A stretch of 64,000 nt of DNA from Deltaproteobacteria bacterium (lineage in GTDB: Bacteria > Myxococcota > Myxococcia > Myxococcales > SZAS-1): positions 21,829 to 85,828 of the forward strand of contig JAFEBB010000035.1 of assembly GCA_018266075.1 (NCBI GenBank), in the 5' to 3' direction. The position numbers and the translations under genes were made by a program. Shown here one piece after another: positions 8,401 to 16,130 of this stretch; the stretch's first letter is position 1; every line of letters starts with the position of its first letter. The notes beneath the pieces are model-generated. The model made no database searches. It saw only the letters and a list, made by a program, of their open reading frames with translations, and was not told the DNA's origin.

Positions 8401-8616
8401 GTGGCGGAGCGTTACGAGCTGTTGGTTTGTCCGCACTGCGGGCACCGATGGTTGACCATCGGCGCCGCGGCGCTGAACGTGGCCGAGGCGGAGGCCCTGG
8501 TCGCCGACCACGGCAAGCACGCGCACCCCGGCAAGCGGCTGGAGCTGGAGTCGTTCATCCCCCGGCCGCCCAAAGACAAGAAGCCGCGGCCGCCCAGCCG
8601 GCGAAACCGGGGCTGA
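8401..8616 (+). CDS. small protein with a CxxC zinc-ribbon-like motif
   Basis: 71 aa. A Cys-x2-Cys knuckle (LLVCPHCGHRW) sits at residues 8-15, a central helix AALNVAEAEALVADHGKHAH follows, and the C-terminus is very basic (Lys/Arg/Pro-rich). Only one CxxC is present; histidines in the middle helix could complete a metal site, which is inference. GTG 8401 is preferred over GTG 8386 because GGAGGGG lies 7 nt upstream. A TGATAC hexamer occurs about 25 nt before it. It converges on the 8618 gene with a 1-bp gap. Function unknown; nucleic-acid binding is plausible from the charge. Confidence 0.6.
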   Translation: MAERYELLVCPHCGHRWLTIGAAALNVAEAEALVADHGKHAHPGKRLELESFIPRPPKDKKPRPPSRRNRG

Positions 8617-8617
8617 G

Positions 8618-9040
8618 TCAGCTTCCCTTGGTGAAGAACGCGCGCTCGACCTCGTCGGCGGTGCGCGGATTCCCGCCTGTCTTCGGCCGCAGGGCCACGG
8701 CGGTCGCGTGCTCTTCGGGCGAGGCGGGCTCGGTGGTGGCCTGGAACGGCGGCGTGTTCAGCGCGCCCATCACCGCCTGGCGCAGGATGGCGCCCACGGT
8801 GGTGTTCTTCTTGAGGGCGTAGGCCGTGAGGGCGTCGGCGGCGTCGCCGTCGAGCTTGAAGGTGAACGCCCTCGCCTTCCCCAGCGCCTGGTGCAGCCGC
8901 TCGAGGGAGGCCGAGAGCCCGGCCACGGTGAAGTCGCCGCGATCGAGCTTCTGCTTGATGGCGGCGGCCAGCTCGTCCTTCTTCATCCAGCGGCCGTCGA
9001 CCTGGATGGTCTCGGCGTCGAGATCGATGGGCTCGCTCAC
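8618..9040 (-). CDS. hypothetical protein coupled to ybeY
   Basis: 140 aa, predicted cytosolic, with mixed alpha/beta composition. No signal peptide or known motif. The central part (FTFKLDGDAADALTAYALKK) resembles a ribbon-helix-helix or small regulatory fold, but I cannot assign it. GTG 9040 overlaps the ybeY stop by four bases (GTGA), so it is translated from the same message as ybeY and the HD hydrolase. It may be an accessory protein of that operon. Confidence 0.6.
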   Translation of the reverse strand: MSEPIDLDAETIQVDGRWMKKDELAAAIKQKLDRGDFTVAGLSASLERLHQALGKARAFTFKLDGDAADALTAYALKKNTTVGAILRQAVMGALNTPPFQATTEPASPEEHATAVALRPKTGGNPRTADEVERAFFTKGS

Positions 9041-9573
9041 GCGCGCCTCCCCGTTTGGACCCTCGACTTTGCGCGTCTGCTCCGCGCGCCGTCAACCACA
9101 GGACCCAAAGCGGCCTCCACCATCCCCACGCTTCCCAAGAGCTTGCGCTCGGCGGCCATCATGCGCGCGGCGTCGGCCTTCTTGTGGTGGTCGTGACCGA
9201 GCACGTGCAGCAGCCCATGCGCGAGGTAGCGCGCGAGCTCGGCTTGCAGCGGCCGGCCTTCTTCGGACGCGCGGGCGCGTGCGGTCTGCAGCGAAATCAT
9301 CACGTCGCCGAGCGGCTTCAGCGTGCCGGGCGGCAGCGGCTGCTCGCCCGCGGGGAACGAGAGCACGTCGGTGGGCTTGTCCTTGTGGCGCCAGTCGCGA
9401 TTGACGATGCGGATCTGCGCGTCGGTCACCAGGCTGAGCGAGAGCTCGCAGCCGGAGAGCCCCAGCTCGCGCAGGTAGCGCTTCGCGAGCCGCCCCAGGG
9501 ACGCGGCAATGGGCGCGCTGCGCGGCGCGCGGGCATCGACGAGCACGCGGTTGGGCTTGTTCGGCGTGCTCAA
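9037..9573 (-). CDS. ybeY: endoribonuclease YbeY (rRNA maturation)
   Basis: Single-strand-specific, zinc-dependent endoribonuclease involved in 16S rRNA 3'-end maturation and 70S quality control. The metal motif H-x3-H-x5-H is seen in AHGLLHVLGHDH (His119, His123, His129). The family block TDVLSFPAGE lies upstream of it. Length (178 aa) is slightly above usual because of a basic C-terminal tail. The start codon is TTG 9573, directly abutting the TAA stop of the 7TM-HD gene, consistent with translational coupling. The PgpH-YbeY adjacency is conserved in many bacteria. Confidence 0.92.
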   Translation of the reverse strand: MSTPNKPNRVLVDARAPRSAPIAASLGRLAKRYLRELGLSGCELSLSLVTDAQIRIVNRDWRHKDKPTDVLSFPAGEQPLPPGTLKPLGDVMISLQTARARASEEGRPLQAELARYLAHGLLHVLGHDHHKKADAARMMAAERKLLGSVGMVEAALGPVVDGARSRRAKSRVQTGRRA

Positions 9574-12099
9574 TTACGTCCCGAGCTTCTTCACGTTCGA
9601 CGGCGGATCGCCCACGGCGCGCAGCTGCGGCGCCTCGTTCTGCTTGGGCGGGTTCACGGCGCCGGGCGGATACTGAGGCCGCGAGTGGTAGATGCCCGAG
9701 AGCGATTGGAAGAAGCTCTTGGCGAGCACGTTCAGGTCTTTCAACGTCAGGTCGCACTCGTCGAGCTGGCCGTCGGCGAAGATGCTGTTGATCATCTTCT
9801 TGACCAGAGCTTGAAGATTCGCGTCGCTCGGCTCGGCGAGCGCGCGGCTCGCGGCCTCCACGGCGTCCGCGATCATCACCAGCGCGGCCTCGGGGTACTG
9901 CGGCTTCGGGCCGGGATAGCGGTACGCGGCCTCGTCGATGGGCGAGCCGTCCTTGCCCTCCTGCTCCTTCATCGCCTTGTGGAAGAAGTAGCCGACGAGC
10001 TTGGTGCCGTGGTGCTGCGGAATCGCGTCGGCGACGGCCTTGGGCAGCTTGTACTGCTTGGCCATCTCGATGCCGTCGGTGACGTGCTTCTTGATGATCT
10101 GCGCGCTCGTCGCCGGCGCGAGCTGATCGTGGCGGTTCTCGCCCTTCTGGTTCTCGCCGAAGTAGAGCGGGTTCTTGCCCTTTCCGATGTCGTGGTAGTA
10201 CGCGCACACGCGCGCGAGCAGCGGGTTGGCGCCGACCGCCTCGGCCGCGGCCTCGACCAGCGAGCCCATGATGATGCTGTGGTGGTAGGTCCCGGGCGCC
10301 TGGACGATGAGCTCCTTGAGCGCCGGGTGGTTCAGGTTCGCGAGCTCGAGCAGCTTGATGTCGGTGACGTAGCCGCCCAGCCACTCCACCAGCGGCGCCG
10401 CGCTCATCACCAGCACCGGTGTCAGCACCGCGCCACCGAAGAGCCCCGCAGCCGCGCCCGCGACGGTCTCGCGCGAGGCGAACTTGCCAGCGATGAGCTG
10501 CAAGCAGATCACCATCAGCGCGTTGGCGGCACCGGTCCAGAGCCCCGCGCGGAAGAGCGCCGCGCGGTCCTTGGCGCCCGCCACGCGCTGGGCGCCCACG
10601 AGCGCACCCACCCAGGCGTAGAGCCCCATGGCCAGCGAATTTCCCGCCACCATGGCCGCGAGCAGCGCGAACGCGCCCGAGAACAAGAGCGCCTCCTCCG
10701 CGCCGAGCACGAAGCGCACCAGCATTGCGCCCGCGGCAAACGGAATCGCGTACTCGAACGCGTCGCCAGCGAGCCCCGGCAGCCGGTCGCGGACGCTCTC
10801 CGACACCAGCAGGCCCACGTCCATCAGCGCCAGCATCGCCAGCAGCCACGCGGCGAGCAGGAGCACGTCTTTGCGCGTGGGCCGGAAGCGCCGCAGCCCG
10901 CGCTTGCCGAAGGCGAAGAGGCCGCCCAGGAGCAGCGCCACCGCGAGCGCCGTCCCCGCGCGGACCTGCCGAGGATCGAGCTCGGCGTTCTGGGCGCGCA
11001 TGCCCTTGAAGATGAGCAGGTGGCGCTTGTCGATGCGCTCGCCCGCGGCGATGACCTTGTCGCCCTTCTTGAGCTGGATGACCACCGGCTTGATGGCCGC
11101 GCGGGCCATGTCGGCGCGGTGGGCGGTCTCGGCGGCGTCGAAGGTCAGGTTGGGACGCAGGAAGCGCCGCGCCAGGTGCACGGCGGCGCTGCGCGCGGTC
11201 GGCGGCAGGTCGTCGGGCAGCTGCGCACCGGCGTTCGCCTCCTCGGCGCGAACATGGTCCAGGTCCGGGACCTCGTTGACCGCCTTGGGCCCCTCGTCCG
11301 GGCTGCGCTCGCCGGGCTGGAGCTGCTGGCCGGGGCCGAGCAGCACCATCTCGCCCTCGCGCAGGCCCACGTGGGGGAACGTGCGGACGCTGATGCCCCG
11401 GCGGCCCAACGCGGCCAGCTCGTCGGAGGCCTGGGCGATCATCGGCTGCTGATAGCGGCGCAGGAGCAGCTCCACGGCGTGCTCCTCCTCGCCGCTGAAC
11501 TGGACCTGGATCAGCGCCTGGAAGTCGTCGTCGTCGAGCGCGAGCTGCAGCTCACGGTACAGATCCTCGCGGCTGTCGGCCATCGCCTTGGCCAGCTCGG
11601 GGCTCACGGCGTCGTTCGGGTGCGCCTTGGGCGCGGGCTTCTTGCCCTTCTCCGCCGGCGCCTCGGCGGGCGGCGGCGGCAGCGTGGCGCGCACGGCGCT
11701 CACCGCCTCCTGCATGCGCGAGAACCCCGCGCGCAGGCGCGAGAGCGCGCCCTGGGCCACGGAGAGGTCGTAGTCGTAGACGGGGCGCACCTGCGCCGCC
11801 GCGTCGTCGCGCTGGGCAGCGGTGGTGGCCTCGTCGGGGATGTCGTAGTCGCGGTCGGCCTTGACGGTGAAGCGGGCCAGCTCGCCCACCTGAACGTCCT
11901 CGAAAGCCGGCACCTTGGAGCCGTAGAAGCCGGGCGTGACCAGGAAGGCCGCGCCGACGGCGACCAGCGCCAGGAGCACCGCGCCCGCGACCCGCTCCAC
12001 CCAGCGCCAGCGCGCCGCGCGCCGGGCAAGGTCCTGGAGCGGCGGCGGAATCAGATCCGCCGCGGGACCGCTCGGTCCTGAGCCGCCTTCCTCGGGCAT
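9574..12099 (-). CDS. 7TM-HD-domain membrane phosphohydrolase (PgpH-like)
   Basis: 841 aa. An N-terminal membrane anchor is followed by a large extracytoplasmic domain (about 50-360), then a seven-helix membrane region (about 375-560). A cytoplasmic HD phosphohydrolase domain contains the metal-ligand motifs HHSIIMG, YYHDIGKGKNP and QHHGTKL. Proteins of this build (7TMR-HDED plus HD) include the cyclic-di-AMP phosphodiesterase PgpH of Firmicutes. Whether this organism makes c-di-AMP cannot be seen, so the substrate is inferred. The protein ends in a Pro-rich tail. It is the first gene of an operon with ybeY and the 8618 gene. The upstream Omp85-like gene is on the same strand, 83 bp away. Confidence 0.85.
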   Translation of the reverse strand: MPEEGGSGPSGPAADLIPPPLQDLARRAARWRWVERVAGAVLLALVAVGAAFLVTPGFYGSKVPAFEDVQVGELARFTVKADRDYDIPDEATTAAQRDDAAAQVRPVYDYDLSVAQGALSRLRAGFSRMQEAVSAVRATLPPPPAEAPAEKGKKPAPKAHPNDAVSPELAKAMADSREDLYRELQLALDDDDFQALIQVQFSGEEEHAVELLLRRYQQPMIAQASDELAALGRRGISVRTFPHVGLREGEMVLLGPGQQLQPGERSPDEGPKAVNEVPDLDHVRAEEANAGAQLPDDLPPTARSAAVHLARRFLRPNLTFDAAETAHRADMARAAIKPVVIQLKKGDKVIAAGERIDKRHLLIFKGMRAQNAELDPRQVRAGTALAVALLLGGLFAFGKRGLRRFRPTRKDVLLLAAWLLAMLALMDVGLLVSESVRDRLPGLAGDAFEYAIPFAAGAMLVRFVLGAEEALLFSGAFALLAAMVAGNSLAMGLYAWVGALVGAQRVAGAKDRAALFRAGLWTGAANALMVICLQLIAGKFASRETVAGAAAGLFGGAVLTPVLVMSAAPLVEWLGGYVTDIKLLELANLNHPALKELIVQAPGTYHHSIIMGSLVEAAAEAVGANPLLARVCAYYHDIGKGKNPLYFGENQKGENRHDQLAPATSAQIIKKHVTDGIEMAKQYKLPKAVADAIPQHHGTKLVGYFFHKAMKEQEGKDGSPIDEAAYRYPGPKPQYPEAALVMIADAVEAASRALAEPSDANLQALVKKMINSIFADGQLDECDLTLKDLNVLAKSFFQSLSGIYHSRPQYPPGAVNPPKQNEAPQLRAVGDPPSNVKKLGT

Positions 12100-12182
12100 G
12101 ACCGGGCATCCTGACCCAACCCACCCGGTCGGTGCAACCGGTCAACTGGCCGCGGATCAGGGCCCAAAACATCCGAAATTGC

Positions 12183-13475
12183 TCAGAAAAAGTTTCCAAA
12201 GACGAGGTAAATGTTGAACGCCCGGTCGGGGGAGCTGGCCAGGTCCACGCGCAGGACGAAAGACCGCCGCCAGAGCCGCGCACCCGCGCCGTAGCCCGGG
12301 TGGACGAACGGCCCATCGGGCTGGCCGGGCTGGTAGACGCGACCCAGGTCGAGGAAGCCGTTGAGCCCGAAGTTGAGCGGCTCGCCGCGGACCATGAATT
12401 CCGCAAGGAGGGTGCGCAGTTCGAGGGTGCCGATGAACTTCAGCCGGGCCACGTAGCGGTCCTGGGGCACGCCGCGCTCGCTCCAGAGGCCGCCGATGCC
12501 GTCGTAGGACTCCACCCCGCCGAAGTTGGGCAGCTCGAAGAACGGCGCGCCCTTGGTGAGCGCGTCGCCCTGGGCGCGCATGGCGAGAACCAGCCGGCGG
12601 TGGAACGACTTGAAGTAGAGCATTCGCAGGTCGAGGCCGCCGTAGGTGAAGCTCGAGGCGAGCGCCTGGCTCACCCCGCGCCCCGACAATTCGATGAGGC
12701 CGCCGCGGGTGGGGACGGCCTCGTGATCGCGCGTGTCGTAGTACAGGCCCACGTTGAGCTGCAGCTCGTGGCCGCCGTTGATGCCGTACGGCTGCTGCAG
12801 CTCGACCAAGGAGCCCGCGTACGGGTGGATGGTCACGTCGGTGTACGAGACGAACCCGAACGCATAGAGCTGCGGAATGAACGGATACGCCGCGCCCGCG
12901 CGCAAGAACGGCCCGATGCGATCGTAGGTGAACGGATTCGACCCCGAGAGGCCTGCGTAGCTTGCGGGGTTGTCGGAGGTGTCGTTGCCGATGCCGTAGT
13001 ACGGCGCGAACTTGTCGCGGTGGTACTCGAGGCGGCCCCACACGCGGAGCTTGCTGCCCTGAAAGCGCGGCGAGTCGTAGTGGATCCAGTGGCTCTGGAC
13101 GCCGCCGGTGGTGAAGTACAGCTGCGCCGCGAGCAGGTACCGATACGGGTCGACACCTCCCGCGCCCTGAATCTGGCCGGCGGCGCCGTAACCCAGCTTG
13201 GTGTCGCTGTTGTAGGTGACGAGCGGAATCACCAGCCAGTCGGTGTGTCGGGTCCCTTGCACCGCTGCCGGCGCGCCGCCGTCGAGCTCGAGGATGAGCC
13301 CGCCGTCGGGCGTGAGCACGATTCCCGCATCGGGCGCGCCGCCGTCGGCCGGACGAATCAGCGGGATGCCCTGCTCCACCGGCACGCCGGGGTTCTCGGG
13401 CCCGTGTGGAAGGACCGGAGGGCCACTCACGGGCGGCGGACCCGCCACAAACAGGGAGAGAAGGAGAGGAAGCAT
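12183..13475 (-). CDS. Omp85/BamA-like outer-membrane beta-barrel protein
   Basis: 430 aa from ATG 13475: a short signal peptide (MLPLLLSLFVAGPP), a Pro/Gly/Asp-rich linker of about 60 residues, then a region of amphipathic beta-strands to the end. The C-terminus is the aromatic barrel-terminal strand FNIYLVFGNFF. Internal blocks such as GLYYDTRDHEAVPTRGG, LPNFGGVESYDG and RALNLE-like turns near the C-terminus match the D15/surface-antigen (Bac_surface_Ag) barrel of BamA/TamA. No POTRA domains fit in the short N-terminal part, so it is not the essential BamA itself but a POTRA-less relative, possibly a lipid-flux or secretion barrel. A GGAGAGGAAGC stretch precedes the ATG. An upstream in-frame extension to 13964 is a shadow. 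Confidence 0.75.
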   Translation of the reverse strand: MLPLLLSLFVAGPPPVSGPPVLPHGPENPGVPVEQGIPLIRPADGGAPDAGIVLTPDGGLILELDGGAPAAVQGTRHTDWLVIPLVTYNSDTKLGYGAAGQIQGAGGVDPYRYLLAAQLYFTTGGVQSHWIHYDSPRFQGSKLRVWGRLEYHRDKFAPYYGIGNDTSDNPASYAGLSGSNPFTYDRIGPFLRAGAAYPFIPQLYAFGFVSYTDVTIHPYAGSLVELQQPYGINGGHELQLNVGLYYDTRDHEAVPTRGGLIELSGRGVSQALASSFTYGGLDLRMLYFKSFHRRLVLAMRAQGDALTKGAPFFELPNFGGVESYDGIGGLWSERGVPQDRYVARLKFIGTLELRTLLAEFMVRGEPLNFGLNGFLDLGRVYQPGQPDGPFVHPGYGAGARLWRRSFVLRVDLASSPDRAFNIYLVFGNFF

Positions 13476-13567
13476 GGCGCGACACGCCGCGCCGTCCCAC
13501 GTTAGGCACGCCTGGCTGGCCGAGCCACGAGCAGCCGTGAACGCTTGGCGTGAATCCGGAAGTGCGG

Positions 13568-15082
13568 TCAGCGCATGGCGCCGAGCGCGTACTGCGCGGC
13601 GCGGCCGAGCACGTCCGGATCCTTGGGGAGATCCGGATAGTGCGCGAGGAACGGACGCTCGGGGCGCCCGCTCTGGCACAGCGTCAGACAGTTCCGGTAC
13701 GCGCGCCGCGCCGCCACCGCGTCGCCGAGGGCTTCGGCCGCGCGGCCCGAGTAGTAGTGGGCCAGGGCCATGTCGGCGTCGAGGAAGAGCGCCTTGCCCA
13801 GCTCCTCCGACGCCTCGCGCGGGTGGCTCGCCTCCACCTGCGCGATCCCCCAGAACAGCCGCGCCTCGGCGGAGAGCGGCTCCACCGCGAGCGCCCGCTC
13901 GTACGCCGCGAACGCCTCCGGGAAGCGCCGCAGCACCGAGAGCAGGTTGCCCAGCGAGATCCACCCGATGAGGCTCTCCGGCTCTGCCTGCACCAGCGCG
14001 CGCAAGAGGTCGAGCGCCTCCAGGAACTGCCCGCGCTCGATGAGGTCCACGCTCCGCGCCAGCCGGTGCGGCAGGTTCGGCGACACCACCGTCGGCGTTG
14101 CGGGCGGCGGCGTGGGAGGCCGCGCCTCCGGCACCGGCTTGGGCCGGCTGGGCGGCTCGAGCTGCAGCACCGGGAACTTCGCGGTGACGCGCGAACGGAT
14201 TTCGAGCCTCGGCACCATCGGCGGCGTCTTGGGCCGCTCCGGCACCGACGCGCGCATGCCCATCGGCTTGCGATAGAAGAACGCGCCTTCGATCTCGGCC
14301 AGCTCGAACCGCCCGAAGATCCGGTACAGCGACTCCGAGTAGCCCAGCGCCAGGTGCCCGCCCGGCCGCAGGGCGTCGTAAATGCGCTCGAGGGTGCGCA
14401 CCATGGTGGTGGCGTCGAAGTAGATGAGGACGTTGCGGCAGAAGATGATGTCGTAGCCGCCCTCGGGCACCTCGTAGCCGCCCTCGGCCAGGTTGGCCAC
14501 GCCGAACTTCACCATCTTGCGGATCTCGGGCGAGACGCGCGCCGCGTCGCCGCCCTCGGCCAGGAAGAACTGGGCCACGCGCTCGCTCGACACCGGCTTG
14601 AGCTTGCGCTGCCCGAACACGCCGCGCTCGGCCTCGAAGATGGCCTCACCGTTGATGTCCGAGGCCCGCAGGTTGACCTCCGACACCAGCGCGCCACACT
14701 CCACCGCCACCATGGCCAGCGAGTACGGCTCCTCGCCGGTGGCGCAGGCCGCGCTCCAGAGGTGCAGCTGCCGGCGCTCGCGGCGGGCGCGCTCGAGCGC
14801 GTCGGGGAGGAGCTTGCGCTTCAGGGCGTCGAACTGCCGCGCGTCGCGGAAGAAGTCGGTCTTGCCCACCGTCACCAGCGGCAAGAGCCGGTGCAGCTCG
14901 GCGTCCTGCTCCGGGCCGTGCACGTAGTTGAGGTACTGCGCCGAGCCGTGCATGCCGAGCGTCTGCATGCGGCCGCGCAGGGCCATGGTGAGCCCGAACT
15001 CGCCGTCGGCGGCGAGCTTGAGCCCGGCGCGCTCCAACAGGAGCTTGCCCAGGGCCTCCACGTCTGTACGGCGGAGCTCCAA
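13568..15082 (-). CDS. frzF: FrzF-like CheR methyltransferase with C-terminal TPR repeats
   Basis: 504 aa. The N-terminal half is a CheR protein-glutamate methyltransferase: an N-terminal helical domain, the SAM-binding loop SAACATGEEPYSLA, the ASDINGEAI block and the catalytic-domain motif IIFCRNVLIYFD. A Pro-rich linker (about 290-340) leads to TPR-like repeats (SLIGWISLGNLLSVLRRFPE and following). The CheR-plus-TPR build is that of Myxococcus FrzF, which methylates the cytoplasmic receptor FrzCD. It is the last gene of the frz operon, directly after frzG (2-bp gap). The start is TTG 15082 behind a GGAGGG Shine-Dalgarno. Confidence 0.88.
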   Translation of the reverse strand: MELRRTDVEALGKLLLERAGLKLAADGEFGLTMALRGRMQTLGMHGSAQYLNYVHGPEQDAELHRLLPLVTVGKTDFFRDARQFDALKRKLLPDALERARRERRQLHLWSAACATGEEPYSLAMVAVECGALVSEVNLRASDINGEAIFEAERGVFGQRKLKPVSSERVAQFFLAEGGDAARVSPEIRKMVKFGVANLAEGGYEVPEGGYDIIFCRNVLIYFDATTMVRTLERIYDALRPGGHLALGYSESLYRIFGRFELAEIEGAFFYRKPMGMRASVPERPKTPPMVPRLEIRSRVTAKFPVLQLEPPSRPKPVPEARPPTPPPATPTVVSPNLPHRLARSVDLIERGQFLEALDLLRALVQAEPESLIGWISLGNLLSVLRRFPEAFAAYERALAVEPLSAEARLFWGIAQVEASHPREASEELGKALFLDADMALAHYYSGRAAEALGDAVAARRAYRNCLTLCQSGRPERPFLAHYPDLPKDPDVLGRAAQYALGAMR

Positions 15083-15084
15083 GG

Positions 15085-16071
15085 TCAGCCCTCCACCGCG
15101 CGGCGAATGGCGATCGCCAGCTGATCGAGGGGCAACATGGACTCCACCGCGCCCAGCTCCCAGGCGGCGCGCGGCATGCCGAACACCACGCAGGTGGCCT
15201 CATCCTGCGCGAAGGTGCGCGCGCCCTGGCGGCGCATCTCGAGCAGGCCGTCGGCGCCGTCCTGGCCCATGCCGGTGAGGATGACGCCCACGCCGCGCTG
15301 GCCGTAGTGCCGCGCCACCGAGCGGAACATGGTGCTCACGCTGGGCTTGAAGCCGCCGTCGGGCGGGTCGTCGAGGAGCAGCGCCTTGCCTTCGCGCACC
15401 TCCATCTGCTTGCCCGAGGGCGCCACGGCGATGAGCCCGGGCGTGAGCGGCATCTGGTGCGTCACCTCGCGCACCGGCGTGCCCGTCTCCACCGCGAGCC
15501 AGTGCGCCAGGCCCTCCGAGAAGCCGTCGGAGATGTGCTGGACGATGAGGATGGGCGCTGGCAGCGGACCGCGCAGGTCGTGCAGCAACTGGGCGAGCGC
15601 GCGCGGTCCGCCGAGCGAAGCGCCGACGGCAACCAGCTTGGTGCGCAAATCGGTGATGTCGTTGCGGCCGGCCTTGGCGCGGCGCGCGCGCACGTGGGTG
15701 ATGACCCGCACACCCGCGAGCAGCCGCGCCCGACGCGCGAGGTCCACGGCCTGGCCTTCGGTGTAGCGGACGGCGTCCAGCGCGCCCATCGCCAGCGCCT
15801 CGAACGCCTCGGCCGGATCCTCGCCGTGGCCGGCCACCAGCAGGATGGGCGTGGGCGCGAAGGCCATGAGGTCTTGCACGCAGCGGTGGCCGTCGCGCTT
15901 GGCGAGCCCGAGCTGCAGGAGCACCAGCTGCGGCCGGGTGTCTTTGACCTTGGGCAGCAGCTCCGCGGGCTCGTGGATCGCGGCCTCGATGTGGAATTCG
16001 GGCCGAGGCAGGGCCTTGGTGAGCTCGGCGGCGAGCCCGGGATCCGCGGCGATGAGAATCCGGGTCGACAT
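15085..16071 (-). CDS. frzG: FrzG-like CheB methylesterase with a degenerate receiver domain
   Basis: 328 aa. The C-terminal two thirds are a CheB catalytic domain with the triad in place: Ser in AVGASLGGPRAL, His in VQHISDGFSEG and Asp in TGMGQDGADG. It removes methyl groups from FrzCD glutamates. The N-terminal 120 residues follow the receiver fold, but the phospho-acceptor aspartate is replaced by Gln53 (LVLLQLGLAKRDG) and the conserved KP pair by YTEG. Only one acidic-pocket residue (Asp10) remains. Phosphorylation control of the esterase therefore looks lost. Starts at ATG 16071, 59 bp after frzE. Confidence 0.88.
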   Translation of the reverse strand: MSTRILIAADPGLAAELTKALPRPEFHIEAAIHEPAELLPKVKDTRPQLVLLQLGLAKRDGHRCVQDLMAFAPTPILLVAGHGEDPAEAFEALAMGALDAVRYTEGQAVDLARRARLLAGVRVITHVRARRAKAGRNDITDLRTKLVAVGASLGGPRALAQLLHDLRGPLPAPILIVQHISDGFSEGLAHWLAVETGTPVREVTHQMPLTPGLIAVAPSGKQMEVREGKALLLDDPPDGGFKPSVSTMFRSVARHYGQRGVGVILTGMGQDGADGLLEMRRQGARTFAQDEATCVVFGMPRAAWELGAVESMLPLDQLAIAIRRAVEG

Positions 16072-16130
16072 TCCGTTCTTGATCCCTGGTTCCTGGCGCT
16101 CTCCCGTCAAGACGAGCCAGCAGCCCGCGG

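Noticed and set aside
9055..12081. 1008-aa forward open frame opposite ybeY and the 7TM-HD gene
   Set aside because: Antisense shadow; the reverse strand carries clear YbeY and HD motifs in the same place.
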